Positions 6,388 through 11,907 of a stretch of DNA of 11,907 nucleotides are shown here, piece by piece. The DNA lies in NCBI GenBank assembly GCA_009921785.1, contig RFXE01000034.1:1-11907 (forward strand). Reading direction: 5' to 3'. Every line of letters begins with the position of its first letter. Position 1 is the stretch's first letter. Position numbers and translations under genes: made by a program. The stretch is from Alphaproteobacteria bacterium. GTDB lineage: Bacteria > Pseudomonadota > Alphaproteobacteria > Rhizobiales > Beijerinckiaceae. The notes beneath the pieces were generated by a model. The model did not search any database, was not told the DNA's origin, and was given only the letters and a program-made list of their open reading frames with translations.

Positions 6388-6806
6388 AGCACCTTTAGGC
6401 CGGCTTTTTCGGCCGCACTGCGTAAGTCCTTGTCTACTGTCGCAAGTGGACAATCGAGCCGCAAAGCGAGTTCGAGATAAGCAGCGTCATAGGGCGTAAG
6501 GCGGTAATGGCGGGCGAGGTTTAATGTGCTCATGAAAGCATACCCTGCGGTTTCAAGATCAATTATCAGAGGTGCAAGATTAATTGTTTCGAGAAAGGTT
6601 TCAGAGGTGGCGCCGTCAACATGTCCAAGCCGGATCGCGCGAAGCATCACATTTGTCACTTCAAGCGGCCAATGCGAGGGAACATAGACCTGCAAGTCGG
6701 GATCAAGAAATTTATCGAGAATAAAATTTGCGTAAGCAAGGTCGGCAAGGCTGCCGTCCTTTGTTAGCCAACGCATGGTCACCGATGCATCAAGCACAAA
6801 GGCCAT
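6384..6806 (-). CDS. vapC: Type II toxin VapC, PIN-domain ribonuclease
   Basis: A 140-residue PIN-domain protein of normal VapC length. The acidic metal-binding residues are in place: Asp6 in FVLDASV, Glu49 in PLEVTNVM, Asp107 in PYDAAYLELA, and Asp125 in ATVDKDLR. VapC toxins use Mg2+ or Mn2+ to cut RNA, commonly tRNA or the rRNA sarcin-ricin loop; which RNA this one cuts cannot be read from sequence. The start ATG overlaps the last base of the antitoxin stop (TGATG), the usual translational coupling in this pair. The subgroup with TPYDAAYLELA and LATVDKDL is widespread in proteobacterial chromosomes. Nothing suggests inactivation. The pair shares a promoter upstream of the antitoxin gene. 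Confidence 0.93.
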   Translation of the reverse strand: MAFVLDASVTMRWLTKDGSLADLAYANFILDKFLDPDLQVYVPSHWPLEVTNVMLRAIRLGHVDGATSETFLETINLAPLIIDLETAGYAFMSTLNLARHYRLTPYDAAYLELALRLDCPLATVDKDLRSAAEKAGLKVL

Positions 6807-7066
6807 CAGCGCCGTCCAAATTCAATCATATCTTTGATCTGTTCTGCCGTGAGCGAGGGGCGATCGGGCCGTTTCATAAAATCCCGCATCGCTTTAACAA
6901 ATTTAACGTTTCTGTTTTCGCCCACCACGTCGATTGACGGCGTCAACTCCGCCACGGGCTTGCCGCGAACGGTAATGGTGAAGCTTTGACCGGCCGCCAC
7001 CTCACGGAGCAGGCGGGGGAGGTGGGTTTTGGCCGCATAGGCCCCGATTTCGATGGGTTTCGACAT
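6806..7066 (-). CDS. vapB: Antitoxin of the vapBC pair (Phd/YefM-type N-terminus)
   Basis: An 86-residue antitoxin. The N-terminal half, with IGAYAAKTHLPRLLREVAAGQSFTITVRGKPVAEL in overview, is the Phd/YefM DNA-binding fold (AKTHLPRLL helix, then the GQSFTITVRGKPVAELTP strands). The basic, flexible C-terminal tail (MRDFMKRPDRPSLTAEQIKDMIEFGRR region, about 60-86) is the part that typically wraps the PIN toxin and blocks its active site. The start ATG has GGAG about 10 nt upstream. It lies first in the pair, as usual, so antitoxin is made before toxin. It should repress its own operon by binding the tandem palindrome just upstream, with toxin as co-repressor. The vapB name reflects the PIN partner; by fold it is a Phd-type antitoxin. 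Confidence 0.92.
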   Translation of the reverse strand: MSKPIEIGAYAAKTHLPRLLREVAAGQSFTITVRGKPVAELTPSIDVVGENRNVKFVKAMRDFMKRPDRPSLTAEQIKDMIEFGRR

Positions 7067-7080
7067 GGCTCCCGATCTCC

Positions 7081-7108
7081 AATAGACTGGTCTATAGACT
7101 AGTCTATT
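7081..7108 (-). promoter_or_regulatory. Tandem palindromic operator of vapBC
   Basis: Two abutting 14-bp palindromes: ATAGACTGGTCTAT (7082-7095, one central mismatch) and ATAGACTAGTCTAT (7094-7107, perfect), sharing an AT. The whole 28-bp block is itself nearly palindromic. It starts 15 bp upstream of the antitoxin ATG, exactly where autoregulatory Phd/VapB operators sit, and overlaps the likely minus-strand -10 region. A possible -35 TTGTTC lies just beyond it. The two equal half-units predict cooperative binding of two antitoxin dimers. Confidence 0.8.
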
Positions 7109-7231
7109 CAGGACTTCCGAACAAGGTGTCTGGCGCGTGCTACGTGGGGTTTCGCCCGTAAGACTTGCCGGACCAAGGCTCCCGCGCTACGAGGCGCAAA
7201 GGTTCTTGAAATTTCCAAGGTTTTTAAGGTC

Positions 7232-8740
7232 ATGACCGCTTCTACCGACGCGCCCAAAGAGACAGCCGCCCGCAAGGTCGAGGCGCGGCTGCCCCGTGGC
7301 CTTGCCGATCGCGGACCGGCGGAGCTTACCGCGATGCGCGGCATGCTCGAAAAAATCCGTGGCACTTTTGAGCTTTATGGTTTCGAGGCGGTCGAGACGC
7401 CTTTCATCGAATATACGGATGCGCTGGGCAAATTCTTGCCTGATCAGGATCGCCCGAACGAAGGCGTGTTCTCGTTCCAAGATGATGACGATCAATGGCT
7501 CTCGCTACGCTATGATCTGACCGCGCCGCTCGCGCGCTATGTCGCCGAACATTTTGATAAATTGCCGAAGCCTTATCGTTCCTATCGCAATGGCTTCGTG
7601 TTCAGAAATGAAAAGCCAGGCCCGGGGCGCTTCCGTCAATTCATGCAATTTGATGCGGATACGGTTGGTGCGCCAAGCGTCGCAGCGGATGCTGAGATTG
7701 CGATGTTGATGGCGGATACTTTGGAAGCTGTTGGTATTGCGCGCGGCGATTATGTGATCAAGGTCAATAATCGCAAAGTGCTCGACGGCGTGATGGAAGT
7801 CATTGGCCTCGCGGGTGATGAGAATGCCGCGCGCCGTTTGATCGTGCTGCGCGCCATCGACAAGCTCGATAAAGTGGGACCTGACGGTGTGCGCGATTTG
7901 CTTGGTAAAGGTCGAATGGATCCGTCGGGTGATTTTACGAAGGGTGCGGGATTAGAAGCAAAATCGATTGAAACCATTCTCGCTTTCACGGCGGCACGTG
8001 CAGATACGCTAGCAGCGACATTCAAAAATCTTCACGCGGTCGTTGTAGGTTCCGCCCGTGGTGTTGAAGGTGTCAACGAACTTGAAGAGATCGCGTCGCT
8101 TGTATCAGCGGGCGGATACAATGACGGCCGTGTGATCATCGACCCTTCCGTCGTTCGTGGTCTCGAATATTACACCGGCCCCGTATTCGAAGCTGAACTC
8201 ACTTTCGAAGTTAAAGATGAAGACGGCAAACTCGTACGCTTCGGCGCTGTTGCCGGTGGCGGACGTTATGATGGTCTCGTTGCACGCTTCCGTGGGGAGC
8301 CTGTTCCCGCAACTGGTTTCTCTGTCGGTGTTTCGCGTTTGTTGGCCGCTCTTTCGATCCTCGGTAAACAAGGCACCGAAAGTGATCAGCAAGGACCCGT
8401 TGTCGTGCTCGTCATGGACAAGGAACAGACAGCCTCTTATCAGCGCCTCGTATCGACATTGCGGCAGAATAATATTCGTGCCGAACTTTATCTCGGCGGT
8501 TCGGGCATGAAGGCGCAAATGAAATATGCCGATAAGCGCGGCTCCGTCTGTGTTGTTATTCAAGGTTCAGATGAGCGTGAAAAAGGCGAAGTGCTGATCA
8601 AGGATCTCGTGCTTGGTGCCACGCTCTCCTCAGCGCCGGATCGCGACGCCTATTTGAAGCAACAGGCTGAAGCGCAATTTGCAGTGCCTGAAAGTGAGAT
8701 GATTACAGCCGTTCGCAAAGTTCTCGCGCGTCATAGTTAA
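7232..8740 (+). CDS. hisS: Histidyl-tRNA synthetase, alphaproteobacterial type
   Basis: A 502-residue class II synthetase that charges tRNA-His using ATP. Motif 1 region begins with LPRGLAD (20-26). Motif 2 (about 116-137) reads [20 protein letters not shown], with the ATP-binding Arg and Glu. The histidine-specific signature [12 protein letters not shown] is at 309-320, GGGRYDGL at 342-349, and motif 3 [10 protein letters not shown] at 362-371. The anticodon-binding domain follows (about 388-500, [11 protein letters not shown] and [18 protein letters not shown]). GPGRFRQF in motif 2 replaces the usual QxGR-type wording of other bacteria and fits the divergent alphaproteobacterial HisRS, known to act on a tRNA-His lacking the extra G-1. 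The ATG has only a weak ribosome binding site (AAGG close by). It heads a plus-strand run with the M23, hisZ and hisG genes. Confidence 0.96.
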   Translation: MTASTDAPKETAARKVEARLPRGLADRGPAELTAMRGMLEKIRGTFELYGFEAVETPFIEYTDALGKFLPDQDRPNEGVFSFQDDDDQWLSLRYDLTAPLARYVAEHFDKLPKPYRSYRNGFVFRNEKPGPGRFRQFMQFDADTVGAPSVAADAEIAMLMADTLEAVGIARGDYVIKVNNRKVLDGVMEVIGLAGDENAARRLIVLRAIDKLDKVGPDGVRDLLGKGRMDPSGDFTKGAGLEAKSIETILAFTAARADTLAATFKNLHAVVVGSARGVEGVNELEEIASLVSAGGYNDGRVIIDPSVVRGLEYYTGPVFEAELTFEVKDEDGKLVRFGAVAGGGRYDGLVARFRGEPVPATGFSVGVSRLLAALSILGKQGTESDQQGPVVVLVMDKEQTASYQRLVSTLRQNNIRAELYLGGSGMKAQMKYADKRGSVCVVIQGSDEREKGEVLIKDLVLGATLSSAPDRDAYLKQQAEAQFAVPESEMITAVRKVLARHS

Positions 8741-8792
8741 CTTTTATTGACCTTACGTCATTTTTTGCTCGACCTTTGCTGCCAGATCGGTC

Positions 8793-8796
8793 AGGG
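8793..8796 (+). promoter_or_regulatory. Ribosome binding site deciding the M23 peptidase start
   Basis: AGGG lies 7 nt before the ATG at 8804. An in-frame TTG at 8747 could extend the protein by 19 residues, but it has no ribosome binding site and would put a polar stretch in front of the signal peptide, so the ATG is preferred. Confidence 0.6.
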
Positions 8797-8803
8797 TCGG
8801 GCC

Positions 8804-9793
8804 ATGTTCAAATACATCGCTATTTTTGTTGGTGCTCTCATTGTTTCGGGGGGCACTGGTTTTGCATCTGACGCACCGCGCTTTTCATTTCCCGTTGCTT
8901 GTATTTTAGGTGAAACCTGTATCATTCAGAATTATGTTGATCATGATACAGGCCCCGAATGGCGTGATTTCACCTGTGGCGCGATGACTTATGATGGTCA
9001 TGATGGCACCGATATCCGCATTCCCTCGCTTCTTGCCCAACGCAACGGTGTGGGTGTTTTATCAATTGCAGAAGGTATTGTGTTGCGTAGTCGCATGGAT
9101 GTGCCTGACACGCCTATGCTTGAGGGAAGCGCAGAAAATGACCCGAAAGCTTGTGGCAATGGCCTTGTCATTGATCATGGTAATGGATGGCAGTCGCAAT
9201 ATTGCCATATGGCGCAAGGCTCACTGCTTGTTCGTCCCGGTGATCGCTTGAAAGCGGGCCAGCGGCTTGGCCTTATCGGCTATTCGGGCCGAACATCATT
9301 TCCGCATCTTCATTTGACTGTACGCCATGATGGTAAAGTCATTGATCCCTTCGCGCCGGATAGTCCCGATGGTCAATGCGGTGTTCTCACGGCGGGAAGT
9401 CTTTTCGATGCGCCGGGTAAAATCACGCCCTACATTGATCGCTTCATTCTGAATGCTGGGTTCGTTGACGGACCCGTAACGTCTGACGAGATTGAGGGGG
9501 GACGAATAGAGAACCGCGCGCCGAAGCGCTCTTCCGAAGCGCTTGTCGTTTACGCGCGTGTGGTGGGCCTTTCGGCAGGAGATTCTGTGGCGATCACATT
9601 GATTGGTCCGGACGGTGTGATGCTTGTGCAGAAAGTCTTTGATCCGCTTGATCGTCCTAAGGCCCAGATTCTCCAATTTGTGGGAAAGAAGAAGCCCGAA
9701 GGTGGATGGCCAACCGGCACTTATGCCGCCGTCATTTCTGTTCTGAAACAGGGTAAAAGCTTCGCTGAAAAGCGGATTTTCGTCCAGATTTAG
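8804..9793 (+). CDS. Secreted M23-family (LytM-type) zinc metallopeptidase
   Basis: 329 residues from the ATG. Residues 1-21 form a signal peptide (basic MFK, hydrophobic core, likely cut near GFA/SDA), so the protein is periplasmic or exported. The LytM core runs from about 60 to 185. Zinc ligands His66 and Asp70 are in GHDGTDIRI, the conserved His135 is in YCHM, and His168 and His170 are in FPHLHLTV. Such enzymes cut peptide cross-links of cell-wall peptidoglycan; all catalytic residues are present, so it should be active rather than an EnvC-like activator. Six cysteines (33, 39, 58, 117, 134, 192) could form disulphides, fitting an extracytoplasmic site. Residues about 206-329 form a beta-rich tail (DSVAITLIGPDGVMLVQKV, TGTYAAVISVLKQG) that I cannot assign. 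It lies 63 bp after hisS and 100 bp before hisZ. Confidence 0.9.
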   Translation: MFKYIAIFVGALIVSGGTGFASDAPRFSFPVACILGETCIIQNYVDHDTGPEWRDFTCGAMTYDGHDGTDIRIPSLLAQRNGVGVLSIAEGIVLRSRMDVPDTPMLEGSAENDPKACGNGLVIDHGNGWQSQYCHMAQGSLLVRPGDRLKAGQRLGLIGYSGRTSFPHLHLTVRHDGKVIDPFAPDSPDGQCGVLTAGSLFDAPGKITPYIDRFILNAGFVDGPVTSDEIEGGRIENRAPKRSSEALVVYARVVGLSAGDSVAITLIGPDGVMLVQKVFDPLDRPKAQILQFVGKKKPEGGWPTGTYAAVISVLKQGKSFAEKRIFVQI

Positions 9794-9893
9794 CCCATAG
9801 ATGGTCGATTAATCCTTTTGGCCTCGCGATTTTTTGTCGCGTTGCGGCGGTAGGTTTGCTAAAAGCGCGCCCGCACCAGAAGGATTAGGCGCC
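9794..9893 (+). promoter_or_regulatory. Leader upstream of hisZ with ribosome binding site
   Basis: AAGGA (9880-9884) lies 9 nt before the GTG at 9894 and decides that start. A short inverted repeat CGCGA/TCGCG (9825-9829 and 9837-9841) has its T-run inside the loop rather than after the stem, so it does not read as an intrinsic terminator. No strong promoter is seen, and the histidine genes may be transcribed from further upstream. Confidence 0.45.
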
Positions 9894-11000
9894 GTGTCCA
9901 CCCCGTCCAAAGCCGAGCCCGTTACAAGTCTATTCGAAGCGGCCGGCTATTCCCGGATCGAGCCGGATATTTTGCAGCCGGCGGATATTTTTCTCGATTT
10001 ATCGGGTGAAGAAATTCGCCATCGTCTGCTTCTGACCAATGACAATGAGGGCCGTGAATGGGCTCTTCGTCCGGAATTCACGATTCCGGTTGCGCGCTCT
10101 TATCTCGCTGCTGGTTCGCGCAGTGAAGCGGGTTTCAGCTATTACGGGCCGGTATTCCGTGCGCGGCCGGGTGAGCCGACTGAGTTTATTCAAGCAGGGA
10201 TCGAATCCTTTGGGCGGCAAGATTCAGAAGCCGCCGACGCTGAAATTTTGGCGCGTGCTGTCGAGGCACTTAAGGCGGTGGGTGAAACGCGTTACGACAT
10301 CCGCTTAGGTGATATGGGGCTCTTCACCGCTTTGCTCGATGCGTTGGGTTTGCCTGCCGTGTGGCAACGTCGTGTGCGCCGCGCTTTTGCGAAGGGTACA
10401 CTTGATGCCACAACGCTTGCCGCGATGGTCAATGAAGACATTGAACCCAGCGAACATGCGGGGCTACTCAAAGCGATGCAGGGACAAGATCCCCGCGCTG
10501 CACGGGGTTTTGTGGAAGATCTTTTGAAGATAGCGGGCATCTCTTCCGTTGGCGGGCGCAGTGCAGGCGAAATTGCGGAGCGTTTTCTCGCCCAAGCCGC
10601 GCGCGAAGATGAAGGCACGCTGTCTGACGACGCACGCGCGGTGCTTGCTAAATTCATCACCATTGAAGGCGATCCGGATTCAGCAGCAGAAGCGTTACGT
10701 GCTTTAAGTGACGACGCTCAACTTGATCTCGATAAAACGCTTGATGCGTTTGAGACTCGCGCGGGTTTTTATGCAGCGCGCGGCGTTGCCCTTTCCGATA
10801 TCTTTTTTTCGGCACGGTTTGGCCGCAATCTTGATTATTATACCGGTGCCGTGTTTGAAATTCGGCGGAAGAGTGATCAGCGCGTGTTAGTTGGTGGCGG
10901 TCGTTATGACCGGCTTTTGAATTTGCTTGGAGCACCCACGTCTATTCCCGCCGTGGGTTGCGCTGTGTTTATTGATCGGTTGCAGGGAGGCGCGGCATGA
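9894..11000 (+). CDS. hisZ: ATP phosphoribosyltransferase regulatory subunit HisZ
   Basis: 368 residues from the GTG at 9894; a TTG at 9834 would add 20 residues but lacks a ribosome binding site. HisZ is a HisRS paralogue without aminoacylation activity or anticodon domain. It forms the allosteric complex with HisG for the first step of histidine synthesis (ATP plus PRPP to phosphoribosyl-ATP) and mediates histidine feedback. It shows the reduced class II core: [18 protein letters not shown] (54-71), motif 2 remnant [21 protein letters not shown], the retained histidine signature [15 protein letters not shown], and [15 protein letters not shown] near the end. A full-length HisS elsewhere in the window makes this assignment safe. 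Its TGA overlaps the hisG ATG by 4 bp, so the two subunits are made in a coupled way, as befits a complex. Confidence 0.94.
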   Translation: MSTPSKAEPVTSLFEAAGYSRIEPDILQPADIFLDLSGEEIRHRLLLTNDNEGREWALRPEFTIPVARSYLAAGSRSEAGFSYYGPVFRARPGEPTEFIQAGIESFGRQDSEAADAEILARAVEALKAVGETRYDIRLGDMGLFTALLDALGLPAVWQRRVRRAFAKGTLDATTLAAMVNEDIEPSEHAGLLKAMQGQDPRAARGFVEDLLKIAGISSVGGRSAGEIAERFLAQAAREDEGTLSDDARAVLAKFITIEGDPDSAAEALRALSDDAQLDLDKTLDAFETRAGFYAARGVALSDIFFSARFGRNLDYYTGAVFEIRRKSDQRVLVGGGRYDRLLNLLGAPTSIPAVGCAVFIDRLQGGAA

Positions 11001-11907
11001 ATGCGTCGCGTCACGATGAACCGCTTTTGATCGCGTTACCGTCAAAAGGCCGCTTGCAGGAAAATGCCTTTGCGTTTTTCGCCCGAGCAGGGCTATCACT
11101 TGTTCAGTCGCGTGGGGCACGTGACTATCGCGGCGCGATTGAAGGCATGAAAGATGTCGAAGTTCTCTTTTTATCGGCGTCTGAAATTGCACGAGAGCTC
11201 GCCTCCGGTGGTGTACATTTCGGGATCACAGGTGAAGACCTGATCCGTGAATCCATTGCCGATGCAGATCAACGTCTTGAACTTGTTGCACCACTCGGCT
11301 TTGGCCATGCCAATGTCGTTGTCGCCGTACCGCAAGCCTGGATTGATGTGCGCACCATGGCGGATCTCGAAGATGTAGCGTCCGCATTCCGGCAACGTCA
11401 CGGTCGTAAAATGCGTGTGGCGACAAAATATATCAATCTCACGCGCCGCTATTTTGCGGAGCATGGCGTTACCGATTATCGCATTGTTGAAAGCTTAGGG
11501 GCGACCGAAGGTGCGCCCGCAGCAGGCACGGCGGAATTGATCGTCGATATCACGACAACGGGTGCTACACTGCAAGCTAATGCGCTTAAGGTGCTTGATG
11601 ATGGTGTTATACTGAAAAGCGAAGCTAATCTTGTGGCCTCGCTTTCTGCCTCATGGACCGCGACGCAACGTCGTCTAGCGCGTTCAATGCTCGCGCGTAT
11701 TGCGGCAGAAGAAGAAGCGCGCAAGAATCGAGCGGTGCGTGCAGCGTTTCGTAATGTGCCCGCGACTCTTGCGGCGGAAGCCATGACGCGCTTTGGCGTT
11801 GTGGTGGTAGCCTCGCAGGACGACGAGATTGCTTTCCACTGCCCGAAAAAGAAAGTCTTTGATGTTAGCGAATGGCTTATTGCATCAGGGGCAGCGCGCG
11901 TCTCGGT
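10997..11907 (+). CDS. hisG: ATP phosphoribosyltransferase catalytic subunit HisG (3' end off window)
   Basis: The frame opens at an ATG overlapping the hisZ stop and stays open to the right edge (303 complete codons), so the end is missing. [15 protein letters not shown] (11-25) is the standard N-terminus. The PRPP-binding region reads [20 protein letters not shown] (165-184), followed by [22 protein letters not shown] and SEANLVAS, all characteristic of HisG. The protein transfers phosphoribose from PRPP to ATP. The catalytic core normally ends near residue 220-230 in the short form that needs HisZ, but here a further 75 or more residues follow, including [18 protein letters not shown], which resembles the end of the regulatory domain of the long form. 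Co-occurrence with HisZ plus a C-terminal extension is seen in several Rhizobiales by my recollection and is not unique. Identity is nearly certain. Confidence 0.95.
   Translation, partial: MNASRHDEPLLIALPSKGRLQENAFAFFARAGLSLVQSRGARDYRGAIEGMKDVEVLFLSASEIARELASGGVHFGITGEDLIRESIADADQRLELVAPLGFGHANVVVAVPQAWIDVRTMADLEDVASAFRQRHGRKMRVATKYINLTRRYFAEHGVTDYRIVESLGATEGAPAAGTAELIVDITTTGATLQANALKVLDDGVILKSEANLVASLSASWTATQRRLARSMLARIAAEEEARKNRAVRAAFRNVPATLAAEAMTRFGVVVVASQDDEIAFHCPKKKVFDVSEWLIASGAARVS

Noticed and set aside
8747..8803. Extension of the M23 peptidase to a TTG start at 8747
   Set aside because: No ribosome binding site and it would bury the signal peptide; the ATG at 8804 has AGGG 7 nt upstream.
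9825..9841. CGCGA/TCGCG stem as an intrinsic terminator after the M23 gene
   Set aside because: The T-run lies in the loop, not after the stem, and the stem is only 5 bp.
9834..9893. Extension of HisZ to a TTG start at 9834
   Set aside because: The added residues do not resemble HisZ, and AAGGA before the GTG at 9894 supports the shorter protein.

Overview
The window looks like an alphaproteobacterial chromosome segment, most likely Hyphomicrobiales (Rhizobiales). The reasons are the hisS-hisZ-hisG arrangement, a histidyl-tRNA synthetase whose motif 2 reads as the alphaproteobacterial type, the TipF-like degenerate EAL protein, and a membrane-anchored regulator with a family N-terminus typical of this class. 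Genus cannot be assigned from the sequence alone.

Left part (1-1651): a minus-strand reading frame enters from the left edge and stays open to a start at 1372. It encodes two membrane helices, a coiled coil and a catalytically degenerate EAL domain. It is divergent, across 63 bp, from a 71-residue heavy-metal-associated (HMA) copper-chaperone-like protein starting with GTG. The HMA gene runs tail-to-tail into an ABC transporter operon, overlapping it by 25 bp.

Middle (1627-6026, minus strand): a membrane-bound winged-helix/TPR regulator is followed, after 91 bp, by a periplasmic adaptor (HlyD/MacA type), a MacB/LolC-type permease and a MacB/LolD-type ATPase. The three transporter genes are joined by two 4-bp ATGA overlaps, so they form one translationally coupled unit. 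Together they should form an inner-membrane ABC export or mechanotransmission complex. No outer-membrane channel gene is present. The adaptor has a Cys-x-Cys-x2-His-like cluster in its lipoyl domain, so a metal link with the neighbouring HMA protein is worth testing.

Gap 6027-6383 (357 bp): no gene is visible, but it is rich in inverted repeats: three 12-bp dyads just upstream of the regulator, a 9-bp-arm hairpin, an orphan plus-strand sigma70-like promoter, and an inverted repeat overlapping the vapC stop.

Right part (6384-11907): a VapBC toxin-antitoxin pair on the minus strand with a clear tandem palindromic operator, then a plus-strand histidine block: hisS, a secreted M23 (LytM) peptidase, hisZ and hisG (cut by the right edge). 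hisZ and hisG overlap by ATGA. HisZ is the regulatory subunit of ATP phosphoribosyltransferase and HisG the catalytic subunit, performing the first step of histidine synthesis; HisS uses the product amino acid. The M23 gene is a functional outsider in this block.

I see no CRISPR array, rRNA, tRNA, insertion sequence or phage gene. Most of the window is ordinary chromosome. The parts worth a second look are the transporter/HMA/regulator cluster and the structured gap next to vapBC.
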